This document shows, piece after piece, positions 52,670 to 62,263 of a stretch of DNA of 64,000 nt (position 1 is the stretch's first letter; each line of letters starts with the position of its first letter). The stretch is taken from the NCBI RefSeq assembly GCF_000013565.1, contig NC_007802.1, positions 1,240,001 to 1,304,000 of the forward strand. Reading direction: 5' to 3'. The translations under genes were made by a program, and so were the position numbers. The DNA is from Jannaschia sp. CCS1. GTDB taxonomy: Bacteria; Pseudomonadota; Alphaproteobacteria; Rhodobacterales; Rhodobacteraceae. The notes under the pieces are model-generated. The model made no database searches and was not told where the DNA came from. It saw only the letters and a program-made list of their open reading frames with translations.

Positions 52670-54289
52670 ATGCTAAGTGCCAGCGCCCATTCTGATACCT
52701 TCGCCCGCGATAACCTGCCCGCGCAGGACACGTGGCCAGAGTTTCTGCTGGACGGCTTCGCCTATCCAGATCGCCTGAATGTGGGTGCCGAGCTGACGGA
52801 CGCGATGGTCGCGCAGGGCTTCGGCGATCATACGGCGCTGATCGGCAATGGCCGCCGCCGCACGTATAAGGAGCTGACGGATTGGACGAACCGCATCGCC
52901 CATGTGCTGGTCGATGATATGGGCGTGCAGCCGGGTAATCGCGTCCTGATCCGGTCGGCCAACAATCCGGCGATGGTCGCCTGCTGGCTGGCCGCCACGA
53001 AGGTGGGCGCGGTTGTCGTGAACTCCATGCCGATGCTGCGCGCCGGAGAGATCAGCAAATATGTCGACAAGGCGCAGATTGCGTTTGCGCTGTGCGACAC
53101 CCGCCTGATGGAAGAGATGGAGGCCTGCGCTGCGTCCAATCCGACGCTGCAACGGATCATGGGCTTCGATGGCACCTCCAACCACGATGCGGAACTGGAC
53201 CGGTTGGCGTTGGAGAAACCGGTGCAATTCACCGCTGTGGCCACCGCCGCCGATGATGTGGCGCTGCTTGGCTTTACCTCAGGCTCCACTGGCGATCCCA
53301 AGGCCACCATGCACTTCCACCGCGATCTTCTGATCATCGCAGACGGTTACGCGAAGGAGGTTCTGGACGTCACACCGCAGGATGTCTTCATCGGCTCACC
53401 ACCCCTGGCCTTCACCTTCGGCCTCGGCGGCCTGGCGATTTTCCCGCTGCGGTTCGGGGCGGCCGCGACCCTGCTGGAGGTTGCCACGCCGCCCCTGATG
53501 GTCGAGATCATCGAGAAGTATAAAGCCACCGTCTGCTTCACCGCGCCCACGGCCTATCGCGCCATGTTGCGCGCGATGGATGAGGGGGCGGACCTGTCTT
53601 CGCTGCGCGCGGCTGTCTCTGCGGGAGAGACCCTGCCTGCGCCTGTCTATGACGATTGGATCGCCAAGACCGGTAAACCGATGCTTGACGGGATCGGCGC
53701 GACGGAGATGCTGCACATCTTCATCTCCAACCGGTTCGATGATCACCGACCCGCCTGCACGGGCAAACCTGTCAGCGGTTATCTTGCCAAGATCATCGGC
53801 GAAGATGGGACGGAGGTGCCGCGCGGAACGCCGGGCCGTCTGGCGCTGAAAGGGCCCACCGGATGTCGCTACCTTGGGGGTCAACGTCAGGAAGATTACG
53901 TCCAGGACGGCTGGAACATCTCGGGCGATACGTTTGTGCAGGATGAGGACGGCTATTTCCACTTCGCGGCCCGCAACGACGACATGATCATCTCCTCGGG
54001 CTACAACATCGCGGGACCTGAAGTTGAAGCAGCGTTGCTATCGCATCCGGACGTCAACGAATGTGCTGTAATCGGCGCCCCGGATGAGGAGCGCGGATCG
54101 GTGGTTGAGGCGCACATCGTGGTGACCGAGGGCGTGGCCGAGACGGCGACGCAGGCCAAGGTCTTGCAAGATCATGTGAAAGCGACGATCGCACCGTTCA
54201 AATATCCACGCAGCGTCGTGTTCGTCCGCGACCTTCCGAAAACCGCGACCGGAAAGATCCAACGGTTCCTGTTGAAGCCCGGTGGGTGA
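52670..54289 (+). CDS. 2-Aminobenzoate-CoA ligase
   Basis: A 539-residue ANL-family adenylate-forming enzyme most like aerobic aminobenzoate/benzoate-CoA ligases. The P-loop is LGFTSGSTGDPKATMHFHRD; GSPPLAFTFGLGGLAIFPLR, SAGETLPAPVYDDW, GIGATEMLHIFISNRFD and GDTFVQDEDGYFHFAARNDD follow, with catalytic Lys in KTATGKIQR. The GATEMLHIF motif matches abm-type 2-aminobenzoate-CoA ligases. It starts the pathway by making 2-aminobenzoyl-CoA for the monooxygenase/reductase at 47214. Only 3 bases separate it from the preceding gene. Confidence 0.9.
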   Translation: MLSASAHSDTFARDNLPAQDTWPEFLLDGFAYPDRLNVGAELTDAMVAQGFGDHTALIGNGRRRTYKELTDWTNRIAHVLVDDMGVQPGNRVLIRSANNPAMVACWLAATKVGAVVVNSMPMLRAGEISKYVDKAQIAFALCDTRLMEEMEACAASNPTLQRIMGFDGTSNHDAELDRLALEKPVQFTAVATAADDVALLGFTSGSTGDPKATMHFHRDLLIIADGYAKEVLDVTPQDVFIGSPPLAFTFGLGGLAIFPLRFGAAATLLEVATPPLMVEIIEKYKATVCFTAPTAYRAMLRAMDEGADLSSLRAAVSAGETLPAPVYDDWIAKTGKPMLDGIGATEMLHIFISNRFDDHRPACTGKPVSGYLAKIIGEDGTEVPRGTPGRLALKGPTGCRYLGGQRQEDYVQDGWNISGDTFVQDEDGYFHFAARNDDMIISSGYNIAGPEVEAALLSHPDVNECAVIGAPDEERGSVVEAHIVVTEGVAETATQAKVLQDHVKATIAPFKYPRSVVFVRDLPKTATGKIQRFLLKPGG

Positions 54290-54386
54290 CACAGGCTCGC
54301 CACTGAACCCCGGTGCGATCGTGCCCGCATCAAACTTCTGGAGGCGCATCGCTGACGCTCCGCAAGACCGAACTGAGACATCACGG

Positions 54387-54788
54387 ATGAAATTTTCCTA
54401 CCCGCAAAAAGTGCTCTTCAAACATTGCGATCCGGCGGGGATCGTCTTCTACCCCCGGTATTTCGAGATGATGAACGATTGCGTCGAAGGCTTCTTCGCC
54501 GAGATAGGCGCGCCGTTTGAGGGGTTTATCCCGCCTGGTGGCGTGCCAACCGTCCAGATGTCCGCGGATTTTCTGGCCCCCAGCAGGCACGGCGACCTCT
54601 TGAGTGTTGATCTTGAGATCATGCAGATCGGTCGGACCAGTATGGGCCTGTCTCACGTCGCCGTCTGCAACAATGAGCGGCGGTTCACGGCAACCTCGAC
54701 CCTTGTGAATATCGACGGCAACGGGCGACCAGACCCATGGCCTGATGCCATTCGAACAGCGATAATCCCCTACCTTCGGAGCGAATGA
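54387..54788 (+). CDS. Hotdog-fold acyl-CoA thioesterase
   Basis: A 133-residue thioesterase of the 4-hydroxybenzoyl-CoA thioesterase/YbgC type. The catalytic motif is HCDPAGIVFYPRYFEMMND with Asp at position 15, and the hotdog strands VQMSADFLAPSRHGD and SMGLSHVAVC follow. The start at 54387 is chosen since homology begins there. It may release stalled aryl-CoA esters and free CoA in the 2-aminobenzoate pathway. The RidA gene overlaps its end. Confidence 0.9.
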   Translation: MKFSYPQKVLFKHCDPAGIVFYPRYFEMMNDCVEGFFAEIGAPFEGFIPPGGVPTVQMSADFLAPSRHGDLLSVDLEIMQIGRTSMGLSHVAVCNNERRFTATSTLVNIDGNGRPDPWPDAIRTAIIPYLRSE

Positions 54789-55192
54789 TGACCAATAAAA
54801 TAGTGCAACCTGAAGGATGGGCACCCGCGAAGGGCTATGCGAACGGAATGCTGGCACCCGATGGTACGCTCTATATCGGCGGTCAGATCGGCTGGACTGC
54901 GGATCAGGAGTTCGAGAGCCACGACTTCATCGGTCAGATGGAACAGGCTCTGCGCAATATTGTAGATGTTGTGCAGGCAGCGGGCGGCGAGGTCGAGGAT
55001 ATCACCCGGCTGACGTGGTTCGTGATCGACAAGAAGGAATACGCCGCGCGTCAACGGGAAGTTGGTGAAGTCTATCGACGCGTGTTGGGGCGTCATTTTC
55101 CGGCGATGTCCATGTTGATCGTGGCAGGCTTGGTTGAAGACGACGCTTTGCTTGAGATTGAGGCAACGGCTTACATCGCCCCACCTGGCTAA
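54785..55192 (+). CDS. RidA/YjgF family enamine/imine deaminase
   Basis: A 135-residue RidA protein, overlapping the thioesterase by ATGA. The family pattern is present: GMLAPDGTLYIGGQIGWTAD, LRNIVDVVQAAGGEVEDITR, TWFVIDKKEY and a final AVDDALLEIEATAYI-type strand. The usual substrate-contacting Arg of RidA (R105 in E. coli) is not evident and is replaced in the VAGLVEDDAL region, so it belongs to one of the Rid subfamilies beyond archetypal RidA. In this context it probably hydrolyses the enamine formed when the aminobenzoyl ring is reduced, releasing ammonia. Confidence 0.88.
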   Translation: MMTNKIVQPEGWAPAKGYANGMLAPDGTLYIGGQIGWTADQEFESHDFIGQMEQALRNIVDVVQAAGGEVEDITRLTWFVIDKKEYAARQREVGEVYRRVLGRHFPAMSMLIVAGLVEDDALLEIEATAYIAPPG

Positions 55193-55269
55193 GGTCCCCT
55201 GTTCCGTGGGCTGGACGACTTCCATGCGCTTTCATATGTGTAAGGTGTCTGGATGGTGGGGAGGCGAGC

Positions 55270-55743
55270 GTGACGGAGGAAGAGGGCGAGCCAATGGCAC
55301 CCCATGAGGGGCAGGGTCTGTCCCGGTTCGCGCCGTATCTGATGAACCGCATCGCGCATCGCTACAATCAGAACCTGCATGCGTCCGTCACGGGTATAGG
55401 TCTGACCGTGCCGAAGATGCGCGTTCTGGCAGCGCTTGCTGCCATGGGGGAGCTGACGATCAATGACCTGTCCGTCGTTGCGATCTCTGAGCAGTCGACG
55501 ATGAGCAGGACCCTGGACCAGATGGAGCGGGAGGGCCTGATCGAACGCAAGGTCAGCGAGAAGGACAGTCGGGTCAGGCTTGTCGACCTGACACCTGCGG
55601 GGTTGTCCGCCTATCGTACGGTTTGGCCTGAAATGAGCGCAGCGGAAGAAGCCCTGTTCACGGGTCTGTCGGACACGCAGCGCGAGGATTTTCTGGATAC
55701 CCTGTCGCAGATCCTGCTGAATATCCGGCAGAACGAGTTGTAG
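55270..55743 (+). CDS. MarR-family regulator of second catabolic block
   Basis: A 157-residue MarR regulator, probably starting with GTG at 55270 (GGGGAGG 5 bases upstream). The winged helix is GLTVPKMRVLAALAAMGELT, SVVAISEQSTMSRTLDQMER and the wing KDSRVRLVDLTPAG. It is not closely similar to the MarR at 50239. It lies directly before the oxidoreductase operon, whose promoter carries TATGCA-AA-TGCATA. Confidence 0.9.
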   Translation: MTEEEGEPMAPHEGQGLSRFAPYLMNRIAHRYNQNLHASVTGIGLTVPKMRVLAALAAMGELTINDLSVVAISEQSTMSRTLDQMEREGLIERKVSEKDSRVRLVDLTPAGLSAYRTVWPEMSAAEEALFTGLSDTQREDFLDTLSQILLNIRQNEL

Positions 55744-55775
55744 TTTATCGTTTGACTTGACCGCTTTCGGCAATG

Positions 55776-55789
55776 TATGCAAATGCATA
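55776..55789. promoter_or_regulatory. MarR operator candidate before oxidoreductase operon
   Basis: TATGCA-AA-TGCATA is a 14-base palindrome 24 bases before the GTG at 55813. An ATG inside it (55777) would make the site part of the coding region, which is another reason to favour the GTG start. Confidence 0.6.
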
Positions 55790-55812
55790 TATCAACAGGC
55801 GAGGGCAGGGCC

Positions 55813-57969
55813 GTGGCAGAACGTTCCTTTGCGAAAGAAGTCCAGCACCTCAGGATCGGCGAGGGGGAGGTCTTTCGCGGTGAGGGTATTTTGGCCATCA
55901 CGAAGGCTCTGCTGGAAAATGGCGTGGGCTATGTCGCGGGGTATCAGGGTTCACCGATCTCCCATTTGATGGACGTGCTGGCCGACGCCCAGGATATTCT
56001 GGCGGAGATGGGCATTCATTTTGAAGCCTCCGCGTCTGAGGCCACGGCCGCCGCGACCCTGGCGGCGTCCGTTCACTACCCGATCCGTGGCGCCGTGACG
56101 TTCAAATCCACCGTCGGCACGAACGTCGCCTCGGACGCGCTGGCCAACCTGGCGTCTGGCGGTGTGACGGGCGGCGCGCTTGTGATCGTGGGGGAGGATT
56201 ACGGCGAAGGGTCCTCCATCATGCAGGAACGCAGCCATGCGTTTGCGATGAAAAGTCAGATCTGGCTGCTGGATCCGCGCCCCAATCTGACGTCGATGGT
56301 CAAGGCTGTGGGCGACGGGTTCGCGCTGTCTGAGGCGTCAAACAGTCCTGTCATGCTGCAAATGCGGGTGAAATCCTGTCACCTGCTGGGAGAGTTCATC
56401 GCGAAGGACAACGTTCCGCCGTCCATGACGGTCAAAGATGCCTTGGAAAACCCACGGCGCGACATAGACCGGATCGTGCTGCCGCCCGCCTCGTTCCTGC
56501 ATGAGCAGGAGAAGGTCACCAAGCGCCTTCCCGCAGCCATCGACTACATCCGCGCGAACACGCTGAATGAACGGTTTGGGCCGGTGCAGGGGAAGGTCGG
56601 GATCGTCTGCCAGGGCGGCCTTTACAACGGTGTGATCCGCGCACTTCAGCGCCTTGGGCTGGCGAATATCTATGGTGATTGTGACGTGCCATTGCATGTC
56701 CTGAATGTGACCTACCCGCTTGTGGATGATGAGGTGCTTGAGTTTGCCCGGGGCAAGGATAGCATTCTAGTCATTGAAGAAGGCCATCCCGCTTATACCG
56801 AGCAGAATATCCGCGCGATCCTGCACAAGGCGGGGGCTCGCTGCGCGGTGGACGGCAAGGGGCCGTTCCCGGAGGCTGGCGAATTGACCGGGCCGGTGAT
56901 GCTTGATGGGGTATCGAGGTTTCTCCGGGATGCAGCGCCTGATCTCATGCCAGCCGTGGCCCGTGCGCCCAATGCGCCGCCCACGCTGAAATTGCCGGAA
57001 CTTGCCGACACGGTCCCCGCCCGCCCGCCGAGCTTTTGCGTCGGTTGCCCGGAGCGCCCGATCTTCGCGGCCACCAAATTGATCGAACAGGAACTCGGAC
57101 CCCACCACATTGCCAGCGACATCGGCTGCCACCTGTTCTCCATCAACGCGCCGTTCGACCTGGGGGCGACGACGATGGGCTACGGCCTTGGGCCCGCCTC
57201 GGCAGCCGCATTCAATGACAAGACGGCGGGGCGGCGGTCGATCTCGTTTCTGGGCGATGGCGGATTCTGGCACAATGGATTGACCTCTTCGATCGGCAAC
57301 GCCGTGTTCAACGACAATGACGGCGTGATCATCATCGTCGACAACTATTATTCGGCGGCGACGGGGGGGCAGGATATTCTGTCGTCTCGGGCCGACAACA
57401 CATCGAAATCAACCAAGCACCCGATCAAGCAGGCGGTCGAAGGGATGGGTGTCAAATGGGTGCGGCAGCTGGATCGCACCTATGATGTGGGCAAGATGCA
57501 AGCGACGTTGAAGGAAGCGCTGGAAACACCGGAGACCGGGCCAAAGGTCATCATCGCGTCGTCCGAGTGTATGTTGAACCGACAGCGGCGGGAGAAACCT
57601 TTGGCAAAAAAGGCAATCGCGGACGGCAAGCGCGTGACGCGGACACGCTTTGGCGTGGATGAGGATGTGTGCACTGGTGATCATGCTTGCATCCGCCTGT
57701 CCGGCTGCCCGTCATTGTCACTGAAAACGCTTGAGGATCCGCTGCGGGATGATCCCGTGGCCAGTATCGATCAAACCTGTGTGGGTTGCGGAAATTGCGG
57801 TGAAGTGGCGGATGCGGCCGTGCTGTGCCCATCATTCTATCAGGCCGATCTGATCCAGAACCCATCCAAACTGGACCGCATCCTCAGCACTTGGCGGCAG
57901 CGCCTGATTGCCAAGCTCCAAAAGCGCCGGGATGCGCGGCGGCTGGTCTTTTCAGGAGATGGAGCTTGA
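55813..57969 (+). CDS. Indolepyruvate:ferredoxin oxidoreductase alpha-like subunit
   Basis: About 718 residues from GTG at 55813 (VAERSFAKEV, the normal start for this family; ATG 55777 is possible). The N-terminal pyruvate-oxidoreductase core has GYQGSPISHLMDVL and ASASEATAAATLAASVHYPI; TPP binding is in FLGDGGFWHNGLTSSIGNA. Cys-rich motifs CVGCPE, CTGDHACIRLSGCPS and CVGCGNCG...LCP suggest two 4Fe-4S clusters near the C-terminus. Such enzymes turn 2-oxo acids with aromatic side chains into aryl-acetyl-CoA and reduce ferredoxin. It overlaps the beta subunit gene by TTGA. Confidence 0.88.
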   Translation: MAERSFAKEVQHLRIGEGEVFRGEGILAITKALLENGVGYVAGYQGSPISHLMDVLADAQDILAEMGIHFEASASEATAAATLAASVHYPIRGAVTFKSTVGTNVASDALANLASGGVTGGALVIVGEDYGEGSSIMQERSHAFAMKSQIWLLDPRPNLTSMVKAVGDGFALSEASNSPVMLQMRVKSCHLLGEFIAKDNVPPSMTVKDALENPRRDIDRIVLPPASFLHEQEKVTKRLPAAIDYIRANTLNERFGPVQGKVGIVCQGGLYNGVIRALQRLGLANIYGDCDVPLHVLNVTYPLVDDEVLEFARGKDSILVIEEGHPAYTEQNIRAILHKAGARCAVDGKGPFPEAGELTGPVMLDGVSRFLRDAAPDLMPAVARAPNAPPTLKLPELADTVPARPPSFCVGCPERPIFAATKLIEQELGPHHIASDIGCHLFSINAPFDLGATTMGYGLGPASAAAFNDKTAGRRSISFLGDGGFWHNGLTSSIGNAVFNDNDGVIIIVDNYYSAATGGQDILSSRADNTSKSTKHPIKQAVEGMGVKWVRQLDRTYDVGKMQATLKEALETPETGPKVIIASSECMLNRQRREKPLAKKAIADGKRVTRTRFGVDEDVCTGDHACIRLSGCPSLSLKTLEDPLRDDPVASIDQTCVGCGNCGEVADAAVLCPSFYQADLIQNPSKLDRILSTWRQRLIAKLQKRRDARRLVFSGDGA

Positions 57970-59462
57970 ACGCGCCAACCAAGATCAAGAGCGCGTCGGG
58001 TGAGATTATCAAACTCGCCGTGTTGGCCGTTGGCGGACAGGGTGGGGGCGTCCTTACCAATTGGATTGCCGATCTGGCGACGCGCGGGGACTATGCCGTT
58101 CAGATGACGTCCGTGGCAGGCGTGGCGCAGCGCACGGGGGCAACGATCTACTATCTGGAGATGGCCCCAAAGTCAGCCCGCGCGCCCGTGTTCGCGCTTA
58201 GCCCGTCCCCGGGGGATCTGGACGTTCTGATCGCGGCGGAGCTGATGGAGGCGGGGCGCTCTGTCCTGCGCGGATTCGTGACGCCGGATCGCACGACGCT
58301 GATCGCTTCAAACCATCGCATTCTGTCGATTTCGGAAAAGATGGTGCCTGGTGATGGCCGTGCCGAGGGCAGTTTGGTGGCGGAGGAGATCACCAAAGCC
58401 GCGCTGAACTGCGTGTGTTTCGATATGGAAACGCTTGCCGCCAAGGAAGGCAGCATGATCTCCGCCAGCCTGTTTGGCGGCCTGGCCCGCAGTGGCGCGC
58501 TGCCGTTCGATGTGGCGCCATTTGAGGCGGTGATCGAGGCGTCCGGGCGTGGTGTGACGCAGAGCCTCGCAGCCTTCCGCGCGGCCCTGACCTACGCGCC
58601 GGATGCGGCGGCTGTCCGCACGCAGACATCGCCTGTGGTCCATGGCCCGCAGGAATTGCTGGACGGGTGGGGCACTTTGTGCGCGCGGGTTGAGGGTTTT
58701 CCTGCCGCCGCGAAGCCCATGACCCAAGCGGGTCTTGCAAAGGTCGTCGACTACCAGGATCTGGATTGCGGAAAAGAATACCTCGATCATTTAGAAGCGT
58801 TTTCATTCGACGGGGGCCTTGCCACTGCGGCTGCGAAATATGTCGCGAACGCAATGTGCTACGATGATATCTTGCGGGTTGCCGACCTCAAGACGCGGGC
58901 ATCGCGGCAAGGCAGGTTACGCGGTGAGCAGGATATTCTCGACGGCGAGATTGTTCATGTGACCGAGTATTTCCACCCCCGGGCCCAGGAAGTCTGTGGC
59001 ACATTGCCCGCCGGGTTGGGTGCGTGGATCGAGGTCCGTCCTCGCGTCTTCTCGCTGCTGGATCGTCTGACGAACAAGGGCCGGCGGATCCGGACCGATG
59101 GCATCCTGGGGTTTGGCACGTTGTGGGCTGTAAGTGCGCTGAAACCTCGTCGCCGCAAGTTTCTGAGGCATCGCCATGAGCGCGCGCATCTGGAACGTCT
59201 GCTGGGCATTGCCAAGCGCGCGGCCACGTCTGACATTCCCTTGGCGATCGAGATCTTGCAATGTCAGCGCCTGATCAAGGGCTACGCGGACACCCACGCG
59301 CGCGGCCGTTCCAAGTTCAGAAAGGTCATCGAGGCTTTGGAGCAACTGGAAGGCCGCCCCGACGCGGCGGACTGGATCAAACGGCTGCGGATAGCGGCGC
59401 TGGAAGACGAACACGGCGACGCGCTGGACGGGGCGCTTGCAACCGTGCGCTCGTTTGCTTGA
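57966..59462 (+). CDS. Indolepyruvate oxidoreductase beta-like subunit
   Basis: About 498 residues from TTG at 57966 (GGAG 8 bases upstream, overlapping the alpha stop). The N-terminal 190 residues form the gamma/beta oxidoreductase domain: VLAVGGQGGGVLTNWIADL and MTSVAGVAQRTGATIYYLE. The C-terminal 300 residues are the DUF6537-like extension found in long alphaproteobacterial members (YHPRAQ-type and RRKFLRHRHERAHLERLL). Together with the alpha subunit it makes a split version of the fused enzyme of about 1150 residues. Cytoplasmic. Confidence 0.85.
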   Translation: MNAPTKIKSASGEIIKLAVLAVGGQGGGVLTNWIADLATRGDYAVQMTSVAGVAQRTGATIYYLEMAPKSARAPVFALSPSPGDLDVLIAAELMEAGRSVLRGFVTPDRTTLIASNHRILSISEKMVPGDGRAEGSLVAEEITKAALNCVCFDMETLAAKEGSMISASLFGGLARSGALPFDVAPFEAVIEASGRGVTQSLAAFRAALTYAPDAAAVRTQTSPVVHGPQELLDGWGTLCARVEGFPAAAKPMTQAGLAKVVDYQDLDCGKEYLDHLEAFSFDGGLATAAAKYVANAMCYDDILRVADLKTRASRQGRLRGEQDILDGEIVHVTEYFHPRAQEVCGTLPAGLGAWIEVRPRVFSLLDRLTNKGRRIRTDGILGFGTLWAVSALKPRRRKFLRHRHERAHLERLLGIAKRAATSDIPLAIEILQCQRLIKGYADTHARGRSKFRKVIEALEQLEGRPDAADWIKRLRIAALEDEHGDALDGALATVRSFA

Positions 59463-59471
59463 GGTAGACCT

Positions 59472-61088
59472 ATGACCAAGCCGCGAACCCAAACGTCCGT
59501 CTTTGACGCTTTCGAGGCCACCGCTATTGCGCATCCCGCGCGGGCCTTCCTCAATGTCTTGCCCGCCACCGCTGCGATTTTTGACATCCCGGAAGGGGAA
59601 ATCACGTATGGTGCAACGCTTTCTGACGTGAGCGACATGGCGCAAGCGTTTGAAAAGGCCGGATACGCGGCAGGGATGCGGGTCGCCCTGCTTCTCGAAA
59701 ACCGCCCCACGTTCTTCATCATCTGGCTGGCGCTCAACAAAATTGGCGCGTCTGTCGTTCCGATCAACCCGGACCTGCGCGCGACGGAACTGGAATACCT
59801 GATCGGCCATTCCGAGCCTGCCCTGATCGTCGCCATCCCGTCGCGCCACGCGGACCTGATTGCAGCGGCCAAAGCGGCAGGTATCACGCTGGATGTGGTG
59901 GCACCTGGAGCGGCTTTGCCAGCGCCACGCAGCAACGCAATCGTCGCAAGGGCGTTTGACGGAGACGCGCGGGAGGCGGCGATCCTTTACACCTCCGGTA
60001 CGACGGGGAAGCCCAAGGGCTGCGTTCTGGCGAACGCGTATTTCCTGCTGGCCGGGCGTTGGTATGCGGATCTTGGCGGCATCGCCACGCTCCGCGATGA
60101 AGGGGAGCGGATGATTACACCGCTGCCTATTTTTCACATGAACGCAATGGCTTATTCCTTCATGGCGATGGTGACCGTCGGCGGGTGTCTGACGGTGCTC
60201 GACCGCTTCCACCCACGCAGTTGGTGGGCTGATGTGAAGGCGTCGGGGGCGACGTGCCTGCATTACCTGGGTGTGGTGCCAACGATGTTGATGGGGTTTG
60301 AGCCGTCGGGCGCGGACCGCGATCATGCTGTTCGGTTCGGTTTTGGCGCAGGCGTGGACCCCAAATTGCAGGCAGAATTCGAGGCGCGCTTTGGCTTTCC
60401 CTTGGTCGAGGCTTGGGCGATGACCGAGACGGGGGCGGGGGCGGTGATTGCCTCGGCCAAGGAGGATCGCCTGGTGGGGCAGGCCAGCATCGGCAAGCCG
60501 GACGCGGACGTCGAATGCCGGCTGATTGATGACGCAGGCAATGATGCGCGACAGGGAGAGTTGCTGGTGCGGCGGGCGGGCGCTGACCCGCGCTACGGTT
60601 TCTTTTCCGAGTATTACAAGAACCAGCAGGCGACGGATGAGGCCTGGGCTGACGGCTGGTTCCACACCGGCGACATCGTGCGCAAAGACGCGGCCGGGAC
60701 CTACTCCTTCGTGGATCGCAAGAAGAACGTCATCCGGAGGTCCGGCGAGAACATCGCGGCGGTTGAGGTGGAATCTATCCTTATGCGGCATCCGCGCGTC
60801 ACCGCGGTGGGCGTGGCCCCGGTTCCTGATCCGATCCGAGGCGACGAAGTCTTCGCCTGCATGACGGTGGACAATCCAAGCCCCGAATTGGCGCTGGAGA
60901 TTACGGAATGGTGCCTGGCGCAGATGGCCTATTACAAAGCGCCGGGCTACATCGCCTTTGTGGATGGGCTGCCATTGACCCCAACGCAGAAGATCCAGCG
61001 GACCGTCCTAAAAGACCTTGCAGGTCGCCTCACGACGGACCCGCAAACCGTAGTGACCGCGCACCTCAAGAAACGGCAGGCGAATTGA
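59472..61088 (+). CDS. AMP-dependent acyl-CoA synthetase
   Basis: A 538-residue ANL ligase, less like benzoate-CoA ligases than the one at 52670 and closer to crotonobetaine/long-substrate acyl-CoA ligases. The P-loop is LYTSGTTGKPKGCVLAN; PIFHMNAMAYSFMAM, EAWAMTETGAGAVIA, and the hinge with HTGDIVRKDAAGTYSFVDRK and Lys near TPTQKIQRTVLKD are intact. In this operon it probably activates an aromatic or indolic carboxylic acid. Begins 9 bases after the beta-like gene. Confidence 0.9.
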   Translation: MTKPRTQTSVFDAFEATAIAHPARAFLNVLPATAAIFDIPEGEITYGATLSDVSDMAQAFEKAGYAAGMRVALLLENRPTFFIIWLALNKIGASVVPINPDLRATELEYLIGHSEPALIVAIPSRHADLIAAAKAAGITLDVVAPGAALPAPRSNAIVARAFDGDAREAAILYTSGTTGKPKGCVLANAYFLLAGRWYADLGGIATLRDEGERMITPLPIFHMNAMAYSFMAMVTVGGCLTVLDRFHPRSWWADVKASGATCLHYLGVVPTMLMGFEPSGADRDHAVRFGFGAGVDPKLQAEFEARFGFPLVEAWAMTETGAGAVIASAKEDRLVGQASIGKPDADVECRLIDDAGNDARQGELLVRRAGADPRYGFFSEYYKNQQATDEAWADGWFHTGDIVRKDAAGTYSFVDRKKNVIRRSGENIAAVEVESILMRHPRVTAVGVAPVPDPIRGDEVFACMTVDNPSPELALEITEWCLAQMAYYKAPGYIAFVDGLPLTPTQKIQRTVLKDLAGRLTTDPQTVVTAHLKKRQAN

Positions 61089-62263
61089 TGACCCGAAGAC
61101 AGGACTATTCGGGTATCGCAATCACCGCGCCGTTTTCAATGGCCTACCAGCGGTATTCGATTGATACGGCCCATTGGTGGATCGCCAAGGCCCTGCGCGG
61201 ATCGCTGGATGGGGCGGGTTTGAAACCTGCGGATATCGACGGGTTCTCGGTCGCAAGCTTCACCCTGTTCCCCGATTCTGCCGTCGGTCTGACCCAGCAT
61301 CTTGGACTGTGCCCCCGCTGGCTGGATCACATCCCAATGGGCGGGGCCAGTGCCTCGGTCGCGTTGCGCCGCGCCGCGCGCGCGGTGCAAGCGGGCGACG
61401 CGCACATCGTGGCATGCGTGGCGGGCGACACGAACCACATCGACAGTTTTCGCAATATGTTGTCGAGCTTTTCGCGCTTTGCACAGGACGCGTCCTACCC
61501 CTATGGCTATGGTGGACCGAATGCGAATTTTGCGCTTCTCACAGATCGTTACATGCAGGAATATGGTGCCACCCGAGAGGACTTTGGCCGCATCTGCGTG
61601 GCTCAACGCGCCAATGCGCTGCGCTATCCCAATGCGGTGATGAAAAAGCCCCTTTCGCTGGAGCAATATATCAACGCGCGCCCCATCGCAGATCCCATCG
61701 CGTTGTTCGATTGTGTCATGCCCTGCGCCGGGTCCGAGTGTTTTCTGGTCATGTCCGAGGAAGAAGCCACGCGTCGCAACCTGCCCTATGCCACCCTGGG
61801 CGGTGCGATTGAACGCCACAATGCCCATGCCCAGGATGATGTCCAACTGCGGGGCGGTTGGACCATGGATGTTGATGAGCTTTACGGTATGGCCGGATGC
61901 ACGCCGGATGATATCGATCTGTTGCAGACCTATGACGATTACCCCGTGATCTCGATGATGCAGATGGAAGACCTCGGATTTTGCGCCAAGGGGGAAGGGC
62001 CAGACTTCGTGCGGCATCATGATCTGACCATTGATGGGGATTTTCCGCACAACACGTCTGGCGGGCAGTTGTCGGCGGGCCAGGCAGGCGCTGCGGGCGG
62101 CTATATCGGCATGGTGGAAGCGGTGCGGCAGGTCACCGGGACCGCTGGCGGCACGCAGGTGGCAGATGCCAGGACGGCGATGGTGTCGGGGTTTGGCATG
62201 ATCAACTATGACCGCGGGGTCTGTACCAGCGCCTCTATCCTGAAAACGGGGGGTCGGGCATGA
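61088..62263 (+). CDS. Thiolase-fold protein (SCP2/Ltp2 type), probably an aldolase
   Basis: A 391-residue thiolase-fold protein overlapping the ligase by TGATG. The SCP2/lipid-transfer branch is recognised by QLSAGQAGAAGGYIGMVEAV and the HNTSGG motif. Where thiolases have the nucleophilic Cys (CASG), this protein has Gly86 (MGGASASVAL). Thiolase-like proteins without this Cys that pair with a DUF35 partner, such as Ltp2-ChsH2, act as retro-aldolases. The next gene encodes a DUF35 protein, so a carbon-carbon cleaving aldolase complex is the most likely function. Confidence 0.82.
   Translation: MTRRQDYSGIAITAPFSMAYQRYSIDTAHWWIAKALRGSLDGAGLKPADIDGFSVASFTLFPDSAVGLTQHLGLCPRWLDHIPMGGASASVALRRAARAVQAGDAHIVACVAGDTNHIDSFRNMLSSFSRFAQDASYPYGYGGPNANFALLTDRYMQEYGATREDFGRICVAQRANALRYPNAVMKKPLSLEQYINARPIADPIALFDCVMPCAGSECFLVMSEEEATRRNLPYATLGGAIERHNAHAQDDVQLRGGWTMDVDELYGMAGCTPDDIDLLQTYDDYPVISMMQMEDLGFCAKGEGPDFVRHHDLTIDGDFPHNTSGGQLSAGQAGAAGGYIGMVEAVRQVTGTAGGTQVADARTAMVSGFGMINYDRGVCTSASILKTGGRA

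Noticed and set aside
58917-60791. Minus-strand frame of 624 residues
   Set aside because: Antisense to the oxidoreductase beta and acyl-CoA synthetase genes; Arg/His-rich shadow.
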